Source: Bradyrhizobium sp. CCBAU 53338 (GTDB taxonomy: Bacteria > Pseudomonadota > Alphaproteobacteria > Rhizobiales > Xanthobacteraceae). From it: DNA of 64,000 bases. Position 1 is the stretch's first letter, and the number at the start of each line of letters is the position of its first letter. The notes beneath the pieces are model-generated. The model was not told the DNA's origin, searched no databases, and was given only the letters and a program-made list of their open reading frames with translations. A program made the translations under genes and the position numbers. Of the stretch, positions 10,525-22,333 are shown one piece after another. The DNA is taken from the NCBI RefSeq assembly GCF_015291665.1, contig NZ_CP030049.1, positions 496,001 to 560,000 on the forward strand, written 5' to 3'.

Positions 10525-11747
10525 CAGGAAGGTCCCGCGGCTGAAAGAATCCGAACGGCGACCCGAGCAGCCTTCGAGGACCTTGTCACCCAAGCGATCA
10601 ACGGACAGGTTGCTTTCATGATCATCGCCGGCGATCTCTATGATGGCGACTGGCGCGATTTTCAGACCGGGCTCCTTTTCGTCCGGCAGATGGGGCGCCT
10701 GCGCGCGGCGAACATCCCGGCTTTCGTTCTTCACGGCAATCACGACGTTGAAAGTCAGATCACTAAACGGTTGCCACTCCAGGACAACGTGCAGGTGTTC
10801 AGCTATCGCAAATCCCAGACCTTCAAACTCGACGATCCTCGCGTTGCGATCCACAGTCAGAGCTTCCGTATGCAGGCGACGACGGATAACGCGGCGGCGG
10901 CTTATCCACCGCCCGTGAAGGGGTATTTCAACATCGGTGTTCTACACACCGCCCGTGGAGGACCGAAAGGCCCCCATGAGAATTACGCACCGGGTACGCT
11001 CGATGAACTGGTAAACAAGGGCTACGACTACTGGGCTCTTGCACACGTGCATCAGGGCGGCGTGCTGCACGAGCAGCCGCACGTCTCTGCGGCAACCTGC
11101 AAGGCCGCCATATCCGCGAAGCCGGCGCAAAGTCGGCGCAGTTGATCACGGTGAGGGACGGCGCGCTGCAAGGCATTGAGCCATTGCATACCGACGTCGT
11201 GCGATGGATATATCTCGACGTGCCGGTTGGCGAACGCGCACGATTTGGGGACGTCATCGATCAAATCAAGAGCATCATCGGCGAGGCCACCAGAAACGCA
11301 GAGGGCCGGTTGCTGGCCTGCCGCATCCAGCTGAGCGGCGCGACCGCTCTCCATGGCGAGTTGCTGGCCTCCGGGCTGCAATTGCTGGCGGAAGCGCGCG
11401 CCGCAGCCCTCGCGCTCGGTGAAGAGGTCGCCTGGATCGAACGCGTTATCAATGTGACCAGATCGGCATCGGCGGTCTGCATTCTGTCGGATGGGAGCGC
11501 GATCAACGATCTCCCTGTCCTGCTGGCTCATGCTGCGGACGACGCTGACTTGCAGGCGGAGATCGCGAGCGATCTGGGCGATCTCGTCCGCAGGCTTCCG
11601 CATGATGCCGCGCTGGATATCGACGATCCGCTTCTGGAGGCGGCGATCAACAAAGACTTTGGCGCGGTGATTGAGCAGGCAGGCGCATATCTGAGCGCGC
11701 GCTTGGCTGCGAGAGAGGCGGTGATCCATGCGTGTCCGTTCCCTTGA
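10525..11747 (+). pseudogene. SbcD-like DNA exonuclease, N-terminally truncated and frameshifted
   Basis: Metallophosphatase motifs are present: FMIIAGDLYDGDW (motif with metal-binding Asp), FVLHGNHDVES (GNHD) and YWALAHVHQ (GHVH-type, Gly replaced by Ala). The first metal motif (DxH), normally within the first ten residues, is missing, cut off at the junction near 10520. A frameshift near 11095 moves the C-terminal part (GRHIREAGAKSAQLITVRDG onward) to another frame that runs to 11747. The family trims DNA ends together with an SbcC/Rad50-type ATPase, here the next gene, whose start overlaps this one. Confidence 0.8.
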
Positions 11748-14700
11748 CCTGATCCGGTACGGACACTTCACCGAAGCCTCGCTTCATATTCCGTCTGAAG
11801 GGCCCGATTTTCATATCGTGTATGGCGAGAACGAGGCCGGCAAGTCGACGACGATGTCGGCGATTGAAGAGCTGCTGTTCGGGATTCCGGGTCAGTCTGC
11901 AAGAAACGTTCTTCATGAGAACGCGGCGTTGCGCATCGGCGCGACGTTGGAACGTGAGGGAACGGAGCTATCGATCCGGCGGCGCAAGGGCAACAAGGAC
12001 ACGCTGCTCGGCCTTGACGAGCTGCCTCTTCCTGCGGGCGACGGGCTGCTTGGACCGTTGGTCGGCGGGATAGATCGCGCATTCTTCTGCCGGATGTTCT
12101 GTCTCGCCCATGAGCGCCTGCGCGATGGCGGCCGGGACATCATCCAGGCCAAGGACGATGTCGGCGCGACCTTGTTCGCCGCGGGGGCGGGCGTCTCCGG
12201 TCTTCGCGATCGACTGGCGGCGATGCAGGAAGAAGCGGACGGGCTGTGGGGCAGCCGCAGGGCGGGGCACCGGAAATATTACCAGGCGGAGGAACGTCTC
12301 AAAGAGGCCGAAGCGACGTTGCGCCAACACACGGTCACCGCGACCAAATGGCAGGAGCTGAAATCCGCCTATGAAGAGGCGCGCGACGCTGTGTCCAGAT
12401 CGAGAAAGAGATCGAAGAGCAAGTCGCCGAGCTCGCCAAAATCGTGCGCGTCCGGCGCGTTTATCGCAACGTACGGCGTCTCGGCGAAATCGAATACGAG
12501 ATAACGGCCCTCGGCGTCGTTGCCGATCTGCCCGCTGATGCCGCGAAGCAATTCGACAAGGCGTCGGCCGATAACGCCGCCGCGGAGGCGCGCATCACAG
12601 CCTTTCAGAAACAGATAGCAACGTTCAGCGCTGAGCGCGCCGCGATCGCGATAGACGATAACGTTCTGCTCCATGAGGCGGAGATCGAACGCCTGTCCAA
12701 GCTCAGAATCCAGCTCGCTTCGGGAAGAGCTGATTGCCAAAGCGGCGGGCGGAGCTCGCAGCGGCGGAAGACGCTCTCAAGTGGGCCGCGTCCGAACTGG
12801 CTTGGACGGGTGAGACCGCCGAGCTGGTTGATAGAATCCCGCCGCGTGCCAAAGCTTCGGCCGTGCAAGGCTTGCTGACCTCTCGCGGCGGCCGCTTTGC
12901 GGCCGTCGAGAATGCCCAGAAGACCCTTGAAGACGCGGGCGAAAAGCTGGCCAATCTCCAGGCTCGCATTGAGGCGATCGGGACCCCCCAGGATCTGTCG
13001 GGCTTGGCGGGCGTGGTCAAATCCACTTCCGCCTTGGGCGATCTTGACGCTCCTCTCCTGGCTACCCAGCGAGAGTATCGGGACGCGGATGAACTATGTC
13101 GGCAGCAAATGGCGATGATGAATCCCGCGGTCGTTGACGAGACGAGTTTGCGCGCCATGAAAATCCTGGTCGAAGCCGCAGTGAAGGCACATCGCGACGC
13201 GGTGCGCGATCTTGAAGGCCGTACTCAAAGCCAGCAAGCGGCTATCCGCGATCCGACTCGGGCTGTCGAGAACAATCGAAAGTCCTACGCGCGGTTGGTA
13301 TCCGATGAAAAGATCGTGTCGGCCGAGGATTTGACGAAGCTGCGGGAACGCCGGGACGCAGGATGGCCTATCATCAGGCGTCGGCATGTCGACAATATCG
13401 CAGTGCCGGAATCGGAAGAGCGCGCCTTCGCAGATGGCGACGCGCTGCTCCACGCCTATGAAACGGCTGTCGGCCATGCCGATGCGGCGGCGGATCAGCG
13501 GTTTCAGAACGCAGAGTCGACGGCTGCGGCCATGGTGCTGGCTCGGCAGATCGCCGACCAGCAAGACGCTCTCGACTCCAACAAGCAAGAACTTGCCTCG
13601 TTAGCTGCAGAGCGGAGCGCCTTGGCCATGCCTGGGCCGGCATGTGGAACGGTGTCACGGATGGCCCGTTGCCCCCTGACGAGATGCTCGACTGGCTCGA
13701 CGCGAGGGCCGATCTGCTGGATCAGATCGCCAAGCGCGACGGCGCAGCTCGCTCGGCAACGTCGCTGCAACACGAAATCGCAGAAGCCAAGCGACAGCTA
13801 GTGGGCTTGCTGCAGGATACGGCGATTGCGGCCTCGGCAGGCAGCCTGCCCCTGAACGGCATTTTGGCGACGGCGGAAGTGCGCATCCGCACGGAAGAGG
13901 CGAATGCGCAAAAGCGGACCGAGCTTGCGCTCGATGAGCGGAAGCTCAAGGCCGACGTCGAGCGCAAGCGCGGTGTGGTCGAGGGCGCCGAGAAAGAACG
14001 CGCCGCCTGGAATGCGCAGTGGAAGGACGCCTTGGCGGCGCTCAGTCTTTCGGCTGAAGGTCCCATTGAGACCATTCAGGAGCAAATCGACGCGATCGAC
14101 CAGATGCGCGAGACGTCAGTTAAGATTGCGGACTTGCAGCACGAGCGAATCGGAAAGATCGAGCGCGACATCAAGGCGTTTGCAACGGAGGTCGAAAGGC
14201 TCGTTGCATCGGTGTCGGTGCAGCTGGCGGGTGAGGACGCAGACGAGGCCGCCCTCAAGCTTCATGCACGATTGAATGCGTCGAAGCAGGCGCGTGACTC
14301 ACTTAACGAGAAGAGTGAAGCGGTTGAAAATCTTCAGAAGAAGCTGGACGACTGCGACAGGTCGAGAAATGACGCGCGGGTCATTATGACAGGGCTCCAA
14401 CGGGCGGCCGGCGCTGGAACGATCGACGCGTTGCGCGAAGCTATTCAGCGGTCTGACCAACAACGCGCGCTCAAGGATGAACGGGCGCGGTTGCGCGACG
14501 CTCGAAGCCGATGGTGACGGTCTTGGCCTAGTGGTTCTCGCCGAGGAGTGCCACAGCAACGATCCCGACCAGGCTGCGGCGCGGGAACAGACTTTGAAGA
14601 AATCGCTCGAAGAGGTCCGGGAGCGGCAACTGACCAATATCCAGCACAGTAAAGATACCGAGCGCGTATTCGAGGCCGTCGGCGGCGACGCTGCCGCGCA

Positions 14701-15208
14701 ATATGCGCGCGTTCGTTCGGCGTCGGTGATCCTCAGATGGGCGATCGAGCGGTTCCGGCGTGAAAAGCAGGCGCCGCTGCTCAAGCGAGCCGGGGAATTG
14801 TTCTCGATCCTGACCGCCGGTTCCTTCGAACGGCTTACGCTCGCATACGATGAGAAGGATGTTCCGCACCTAGCGGGTCTGCGCGGGGATGGAGGCGCCG
14901 TCCCAGTATCAGGACTGAGCGAAGGCGCGGCCGATCAGTTGTTGATGGCCTTACGCATCGCTGCCGTAGAAGAGTATCTTACGCATTCCGCGCCAGCGCC
15001 ATTTATCGCCGATGATCTTTTCATCAATTATGACGATGCGCGGGCTGCGGCTGGTTTCAAAGTCCTGCAACAGCTGGCGGAAAAGACGCAAGTGCTCTTC
15101 TTCACTCATCATCAGCATCTGGTCGGCGTTGCCCGCACAGCTTTCGACGGGCATGTGGCGACCGCGGTTCTCGAACCCCGCGGGGTTCCGATAAAGAACG
15201 TGGCCTGA
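11728..15208 (+). pseudogene. SbcC/YhaN-like AAA ATPase, four frameshifts
   Basis: The N-terminus shows the Walker A of Rad50-like ATPases (VYGENEAGKSTTMSAIEELL). Long coiled-coil stretches follow and the C-terminus has the signature region (PVSGLSEGAADQLLMALRIA), Walker B (PFIADDLFINYDD) and a final His block (VLFFTHHQHLV). Joining the parts needs frame changes near 12400, 12725, 13640 and 14510. The restored product would be about 1150 residues, similar to YhaN-type partners of the SbcD-like nuclease encoded upstream. Together they would have formed a DNA-end processing complex, but neither is intact. Confidence 0.83.
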
Positions 15209-15209
15209 C

Positions 15210-15560
15210 GGGTAGACGGCATCAGCGCGAGGGATCGAAGCCGGACGGCGGGTGGGCTCGTTCACGAGCCCGGCCGGTGAGCCAGCACGCGGAGCGCGCT
15301 GCCGAGGCTATTCCTCAAGCCGCCATCGGCTATGCAGGGGCCTTGCCGATGGTAATCGCATCGCCGACAAAGCACCGCAGCGGCGTTGATCTTCTTTAGG
15401 ATCTCGATGGGCGAGGTTGAAATTGGATGAGATTGCGGGCGACTTCAATTTCGGGAACTGCAAAGACTGGCCGATAGCAGTGAGGCGACTATCTGCACTC
15501 TCTGTTAGAAAACGGGCGTTCGGTGTACCTGCGAACGATCCGAACGACTCCGTCGCCTGA
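15210..15560. other. gap between convergent ATPase genes, no gene seen
   Basis: About 350 bases separate the ends of two convergent ATPase genes. No recognisable product and no clear hairpin plus T-run was found. Confidence 0.35.
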
Positions 15561-18500
15561 TCACGCGCAATCATACAGCACGCCAACGACTCCTCGCGCA
15601 GTGACCAAGGTCGGTATCACGCCGAAGATATCGGTCGCCTCGGTCGCGAGGACAATCGACGAACCGAGGCCGCCGATCGTCTCGAATTGGCGGAGGTGAG
15701 CCAACTTACCGGGCAGACGGGCACCGACCCGCTTGAGAATGCTCGTACCATCATCGAGCGTTACTGCGACAAGTGTGTTCTCCCATCGATCGAGATAGCC
15801 AATTGTTAGCTCGGCGCCGCCCAAAATGATCTGACCGGGAAGCGCGAGTGGAACGGCGCTGTCCTCTCTGACGCGGTAAGCGACGACGACGTGCGCAAGC
15901 TCCGGCACCATATCGACAGGCGTTGCCTCGCCACTTCCAGGCGGCGGCGGCATATCGGTGAAGATTGCGCCGACAATGCGGTGCACGCGCAGCTTGCTCT
16001 CGTCGAACGTCAGTGTCGGGCGCGAGGTCCGCGGGTCGGGCATCTGCGCAGCTAGCGAGACACCGATTGCGCCACGTGACGTCACCAGCCGTCGTGCCAG
16101 CACTCGATTGCGATACTGAGCAATCACAAGATGTTGGTCGCGGCCAGGATAAGGTTCAACCTCGACGATCGCGACCGCGCCGCCGGGGATAGCAAAGCCC
16201 AACGTGTCGCCGCGGACGTAGAAGAGCGCTTTGCCCTCGAACCATTCGCCACTAAGCCGTTCGACAGCAACATCTTGCGTCCCGCCCACGGGCAATTCGC
16301 CGACGAACGCGGCGATTTCTGGGCAGAGCGGAACGGAAAAGGTGGGGCGGATGATCGGCCGCAAGGGCGCGACGTCCGTTCTGCTCTCGGAAGGCGCGAG
16401 TGGCTCGCGCCACCGGTACAAGCGAAATTGTTCGTGGACCTTTTCGATGCTGGTCCGCAGCCGCGCGAAGTCGGCTTCGACAGCCTTTACGTCCATGTAG
16501 CTGATCGACGCCTTGTCGTGGTGCGACGTGTTGAGGACACGCCGCGGCTCCGCCCCTTCGGCGAGGGCGGTATCCTCCGCGAACCGCTTGACGACCGGAT
16601 TGGCAAACAGTTCGCCTGTCCCGATCGAGACGAGCCCGCGCAGCTTGTCCATCAGAGGGATGAGCGTCAGCGGCTTCGTCGATGTGGCATACGCGGGATG
16701 AGCAACATCATCGAATAGATCACCGAGCCGCGATTCGAGGAAGACGCGCAGGCCGCATAGTTCTGTGCGTCAGAAGCGGAATCGGAGTTCATATGAAACG
16801 CGTGGCGCCCGCGATCGATCTCCTCGATCGCTGGCGAGACGATGAGAGTCGGCCGCACCGCGTTCACCGGGTGGACAGATAGATGCTCAACGCGGTCGGC
16901 GGCACGATTCTCGGCAACGAGCGAGCGGGCGAACTTGCGATCGTGGGTGGTCACTAGAAGCTGAGCGCCCGCCTCGGCGAGCCCAGCCAAACCTCGCGCG
17001 AGGCGCTCGCGATTGTCGTTGTCGAGCATTCTGCGGGTCGTCGAGCACCAGCAATGACAGACCGCCGCGGGTTGTGAGGACGTGCTCGCGGAAGGCGAGA
17101 AAGAAGCCGAGCAGCGCGCCGCGCAGCGCAGAAGCGTTGGAGACATGCTGGGCAGGTGCGGTCACGCCCTCGCGGCCGACCTTGAGCTCAAGTACGCCCC
17201 GTGCGTCCATACCAGTTCCGGTAAGGTCGGGAGCAAAGCCGGTCGCGTTGCGGTAGATCGCGCGCCGCCAGTGCTCCGACCGGTTGTGCAGCTTCGCCCG
17301 TAGCGCCTCAACCTGAGACTGGGCGAGCTCGGCGAGTGGCACAAGCAGATCAAGCGCGGATACGGCCCTGCAGCAGGCGTCCATACGCGCCTGCTTCGAT
17401 GCATGTTCCACGCGGGCGGCTTCTATCCGGCGAACATATTCGATCGCGGTATTAAGCGGCGCGACGCCCTCAACGATCGCGAGCAGCGATGACAATCGGC
17501 GGCCGATCGCCCGGCTCGCGTCGGCGGCACCGTCCTGGCCGCGCCGAACGGCTGGAGGAAACTCTTCAGTGCTGCGGCGTTGGCTCCGCGCCATTCGGCG
17601 AACGCCAACGCACGCACAGTGCGGTCGACTATCCGCTGCAACGCCGTCGTTCCAGTCACCAATACGGCAGGCAGCACACGAGTGTCCGGTTCTTCGAAGG
17701 CAGGCAAAGTCGCGAGGCGCTCATCCACGAGCGCCGAAGCATCGGCGCGAAGCGCCGATAGCGCACCGCGGAACGATTCCGTCCCGAACAGTTCGTCAAT
17801 CAATCCAGCTCTCAATAAGTCGATGGGTGACCCTGGCAAGTCGCCGCGGGTTTCCTTCGCGAGGGTAGGCGGAAGATCTTGGAGGAGGCGACTGCACCAG
17901 TGCGACGACATTCGGCGACGGTGCGCGCGATAACCTCGCGGTCTCGCGTGGCTTCCGCTAGGTGGTCGCTGACCGTATTACCAGTAACCGGATCGCATTC
18001 CCCGTGGAGCGGGCCGACGCAAACCGGGCACATGCCGTCATCGGCATGGCCATGCTCGTGCATCCAGGCGGAAAGCCTAGCGTACAGCTGCGCCCGCCGC
18101 GCGCGGTCGGGGCTCGCAGCAAGCGCGGCCAGCGTCGCCGCCTCGGCATCGATCTGCGCCAACAGTCTGGCGACCACCGCGATCTCGTCGGCGCTCGCCG
18201 ACAGGGCCGAGAGCCGCGCGATGGAGGGCAACTCGCTGAGATGCTTCGATAGCTGTTCGATGGCTGGCCGAATGCTCGCCTCGAGGTCGTCGCGGGCCTT
18301 CTTGTCCTCGGGGTTGAATTGTTCGCCCAATACTTCGCGCGCCTTGGCCAGTGCCGTCGCCTTCAGGGCCGCGAAATGCTCATTGATCTTCTGGATTCCG
18401 CCTTTGGAATCCTCAGCATCGACCGCAGGTGCATCTCCTTCGAATGCGATGGCGGGAAATTCCGCGACGGCGCCGGCGAGGTCGTCGGCAGCCTGCTGGT

Positions 18501-19480
18501 AGCGTTCTACGACTGATGCGTTGGGCTTCGAGTTCCTTGGTCGTGCGCTTGGCAATCCGCTCGGACGCTTTACCGGCATGCTTGGCGAGATCGACGAGGT
18601 CAGCGAGGCCGGTCAGGCGGGCGACTGCCTCGCCGAGTTGCGACGTAGAGCCGACCGCCAGAAACGGCAGCAGCGCGGGCATGGTCGTCGCAATGCGCGA
18701 GGCAATTGGGTCGATGCCGATTGCGTCGAGATCGGGCGGTGTCTCGGTGATCTTGCCGCGCGGGGTGCGGCCCTCCTGGTGGCGGAGGGGTGGCAGCGGG
18801 TCACCGTGGGCGTCGACGAAGGTTAGCTCGACCCAACTGTCGGCTGGAATCGCCTCGCCGTCCGCAGGCAGATCGCTAGCTTTGTGTGGCATAGGCGTGA
18901 TTGCCGACATCGGGTGCGTCGTTACCGTGTCGTCGTTGCGCGCGGCCTCGCAAACGAACTCGGTCGGTCCCTCCTCGGGTGGGCGCTGGGAGCGGATGAG
19001 GTGACCGGTCAAACACCAGACGATGGCGTTGGCGATGGACGTCTTGCCCGAACCATCGGCGCCCTAGGTGACAGTCTTGCCAGATTCGAAGACGAACGTG
19101 TCGGGAGGCGCGGTGGAACGACCGTAAACGTGCAGCCCAGCAAACCGGTGTGCGACGACCTTTACCAGCCGCAACACTTTGACAGTGCGAGCTTGACCAT
19201 CATCAGCCGCGGTCTCCAGCGTCGGCGGCTCCGTCCCAATGACGTTGATGATTGCCTCGACGTCGCCTGCGGAAAGATTACCGGCCCACTTGCCCCGATT
19301 GCGGCGATACCAATCCAACACCGCGCGGGCATCGTCTGAGTCTATCGAAAGATGGTCGCCCGCGGCGACAGCGACGGCTCGCCCGCCGATCAAATCGGCG
19401 AGCAGTGTGTCGGTAGTAAGCAGATGAATGTCACGCGGTGCCGGTGAGTCTTCGTTCACGTTTGCCCCCTTTGCCGGCAC
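15561..19480 (-). pseudogene. Rad50/SMC-like ATPase with LexA/S24-like C-terminal domain, heavily frameshifted
   Basis: Reading from 19480: an N-terminal segment of about 135 residues, then an amber stop at 19064 directly before a Walker A (GADGSGKTSIANAIVWCL); coiled-coil regions around a zinc-hook-like CPVCVGPL; a C-terminal ATPase half with ALRGALLGFFLAFREH, Walker B LSLLVLDDPQ and LLVTTHDRKFA; then about 390 further residues. In these, YVRGDTLGFAIPGGAVAIVE, RNRVLARRLVT and KLRVHRIVGAIF resemble the S24/LexA peptidase fold with the catalytic Ser position occupied by Thr. Frame changes are needed near 18520, 17885, 17540, 17033 and 16750. Restored length is about 1300 residues. ATPase assignment is firm; the S24-like call is tentative. 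Confidence 0.7.
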
Positions 19481-19569
19481 TTACCCTGTGAACGCTTATC
19501 AGTCCAGCGAATTGAAGGTCCGGCAGCGGCGATGTTCCTTGCGGATCCAAATTCAGGACCGGCAACTTG

Positions 19570-19721
19570 AGTACAAGGCTGACCGCGCGCGGCTTGAGGC
19601 CAACAAGATCGCTGATGCTCGCCAAGTCGTTTCGGACGACCTCCGTTGCTTGATCAAGCTCGCGGAAATAGCGGGCAATGTTGAAGGCGAAGGAATCGTA
19701 GTTGTCAATGATGGCAATCAA
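19570..19721 (-). pseudogene. PabA/TrpG-type glutamine amidotransferase, N-terminal fragment
   Basis: From a TTG at 19721 the frame gives IAIIDNYDSFAFNIARYFRE and then EVVRNDLASISDLVGLKPRA, the N-terminus of the glutaminase subunit of anthranilate or aminodeoxychorismate synthase. The similarity ends near 19570, before the catalytic Cys motif (GxCLG), and the sequence then passes into the leader of the Rad50-like gene. The start overlaps the stop of the pabB-type fragment. Confidence 0.75.
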
Positions 19722-20030
19722 AGTGCACCAGCTGCTTCAGCACGAAATGCATCAAAGATCCGCTGAGCCTTGGCGAGCGTCTCCTCGATTCGGCCTCTGG
19801 GTCCGACAGCACCGTTATTCCACCGCCGGCATGAAATACGGCCAGGTCGTCGTCGATCGTGACAGTGCGGATCGCAATGTTCGTGTCCATGTGCCCGTTG
19901 AAGCCGATCGCCCCGCAATATACCTCTCGCGCCACGCGCTCGATTTCCGCAATAATTTCCATCGAGCGCACCTTCGGTGCCCCGGTGATGGAGCCGCCGA
20001 CGGCGCATCCACACGACAATACATCATTGC
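19718..20030 (-). pseudogene. PabB/TrpE-type chorismate-binding enzyme, C-terminal fragment
   Basis: The conserved C-terminal core is clear: GGSITGAPKVRSMEIIAEIE, YCGAIGFNGHMDTNIAIRTV, then VFHAGGGITVLSDPEAE. A frameshift near 19790 precedes the end (EETLAKAQRIFDAFRAEA), which stops at 19718. Everything upstream of the GGSITGAPK motif is missing. With the adjacent PabA fragment it represents a broken aminodeoxychorismate/anthranilate synthase pair; which of the two cannot be decided from the fragment. Confidence 0.78.
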
Positions 20031-20085
20031 GCGATCGATCAGCATCACGCGGCCCTACTGCGCAGGGCGGTATCACTACCGGGGG

Positions 20086-20115
20086 TTGACACGCAAAGAT
20101 TTGTTGCACCACTAT
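20086..20115 (+). promoter_or_regulatory. candidate sigma-70 promoter for the interrupted small gene
   Basis: TTGACA at 20086-20091 and CACTAT at 20110-20115, spaced 18 bases, lie about 47 bases before the TTG start at 20162. The -35 is perfect and the -10 weak. Confidence 0.3.
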
Positions 20116-20989
20116 GGCCAACCGATACTAGGATGCAGACCAATCGAGCGCGGACGCGAACTTGACGATCGAAACAGCCACAATCCCCATCGTCCGGACA
20201 CCGAAAACCAACGGCATCGTCCCCCTCGATCTCGTCGAAGCGATGTCAGTGGTCGCCGCCTCTCGCGCCACCCTCGCGATCATCAAAGCCTACGAAGCGG
20301 CCGGCGTGACCGGCAATGTCATGGTTCCGCTCGTCACAGACTGTCCAGTTGATCCCGCCACACTCGGCCGGGCAATACGGCGGGTCTGGAAAGCCGCATT
20401 GGAGGATGTTGGAAACGGAGGCTCCGTACGGGTCGAACTCCGACCTAGAGCGGTTCACAGATTTATTGAATCGGAAGGGATCCCGGATCTGGGGCGAATA
20501 TGATTCAAGATGCTGGCTGGGCTGGAGGCCAGCATCTGATGGTCCGACCAATTTCCAACGATTTGCGTAAGCGCGCGGTATCCGCTGTTGCCAAGGGTGA
20601 GAGCTGCCGATCTGTGGCGGAACGGTTTGGCGTTGCGGTCTCGTCAGTCGTGAAGTGGTCTCAGCGTTATCGAGCGACCGGCTCGGTAGCCCCCGGCAAG
20701 ATGGGTGGTCACCGCAAGCCTGTGCTTGATCCGCACCGGGCCTTCATCGTCGAGCGGATCACCGAGACGCCGCACCTGACGCTGCATGGTCTGAAGGCAG
20801 AGCTGGCAGCCCGTGGGGTCAAGGTCTCACACAACGCAGTCTGGCTGTTCCTGCGCCGGGAGGGGCTGCGGTTCAAAAGAACACTGTTCGCCCTCGAACA
20901 GGCTCGCGCCGACGTCTCTCGTAGGCGCCTGCGTTGGCGATCTTGGCAGGCCGGGCTCGATCCGGGCCGGCTCGTCTTCATCGATGAGA

Positions 20990-22333
20990 GTGTGCTGCAG
21001 ACAGCGGAAGGAGTTCAAATGAACTAAGACCGATGGTGAAGCTGCGAGAAAGATGGGGGCGGGCCCCCGAGATCAGCTTTCAGGGGCGGGTCTCAAACCA
21101 ATCCGAGCTGCTGCGGTAAAGAGCTGTGGTGGTGAGCGTCGGATCAGAAGTTCGGAATATACCGAGCAGGTGAGTGTCCGAAAGACGAACGAAAGTGAAC
21201 CCTCCTGAGACGCGTCGTTATTAATTCAAGTGTCGTCAAAACCAGGACCGTCTCGTCAACCTGGGACACGTCCGCCAGATGCCTGACGACTGGGCGGGCG
21301 GCGACCGGCGTAGAGGGGGCGTGAGTCGGACACAGGCTTTCGCGTGGAACTGCAGGAACCAGGCTCTTGATGCCAAGGGAGAAGCGCAAGCGGTGCCAAC
21401 CGCGAGGCGGGAGTACCGATGCAAGAGACTGGGGCGGACCGATCCGTAGGAGCGTTGAGGGCCCTGTAATGGGGACGGAGCAAAGGGATCGGGTCAGGTA
21501 GTCGTACTCTTGGACCAACTGGAAACAGGATGACTTCGAACAGTGCGATAAACAAGCCGTTCTCGATTGAGAAGCGGCGAGTGTACGAAGCGTACAAGGC
21601 GGTCAAATCCAATCGCGGAGCGGCTGGAGTGGACGGACAGACCTTCGAGATGTTCGAGAAAGACCTTGCAGGGAATCTCTACAAGATCTGGAATCGGATG
21701 TCGTCGGGGGTGTACTTTCCACCTCCGGTGCTCGCCGTCTCCATTCCAAAGAAGACCTGCGGCGAAAGGACTTTAGGTGTGCCCACTATCAGCGATCGGA
21801 TGGTGGTCAAACGGATGATTGAGCCGGAACTGGAATCCATCTTCCTGCCGGACTCTTACGGTCACAGGCCAGGAAAATCGGCTCTGGACGCCGTGGGCGT
21901 CACGCGTCAGCGGTGCTGGAAATATGATTGGGTCCTGGAGTTCGACATCAAAGGACTGTTTGACAATCTCCCGCATGATCTTCTTGCTGAAGGCGGTCCG
22001 GAGACACGTGAAATGCAAATGGGCGCTGCTCTACATCGAAAGATGGCTGACGGCATCAAGGGAAAAGGACGGGAAGCTCGTTGAGCGGATCCGCGGAACC
22101 CTCAAGGGGCGTGATCAGCCCAATACTGGCCAATCTGTTCCTGCATTATACGTTTGATCTCTGGATGGCGCGGACACATCCCGACCTTCCTTGGTGTCGG
22201 TATGCCGATGACGGACTGGTGCACTGCCGGACCGAGCAAGAAGCAGAAGCCATTAAGGCGGAGCTTCAAGCGAGGCTGGAAGTGTGCGGACTTCAGATGC
22301 ATCCGACGAAGACGCAGATCGTTTACTGCAAGG
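20990..22333 (+). mobile_element. group II intron, 5' part only
   Basis: GTGTGC at 20990 fits the GUGYG 5' end of group II introns and falls inside the conserved FIDE-T codon run of the transposase. About 540 bases of structured non-coding sequence follow (for example CGAACGAAAGTGAACC near 21185), then a reverse-transcriptase gene. The sequence jumps from the reverse transcriptase to transposase at about 22333, so domains V and VI and the 3' splice site are absent. The ribozyme cannot splice. Confidence 0.8.
21530..22333 (+). pseudogene. group II intron reverse transcriptase/maturase, broken
   Basis: RT blocks are in order: KSNRGAAGVDGQTFEMFEKD, RTLGVPTISDRMVVKRMIE, YGHRPGKSALDAV, WVLEFDIKGLFDNLPHDLL (first catalytic Asp), then, after a frame change near 21985, KCKWALLYIERWL, and after another near 22110, GVISPILANLFLHY and the catalytic WCRYADDGLVHC. 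It ends at QIVYCKD. The thumb/maturase X domain and any endonuclease domain are missing. Two indels plus truncation make it inactive. Confidence 0.88.

Noticed and set aside
20162..20503. Stand-alone 113-codon gene
   Set aside because: The last 19 codons are IS630 end sequence; the original gene continues at 22719, so the shorter gene is an artefact of the insertion.
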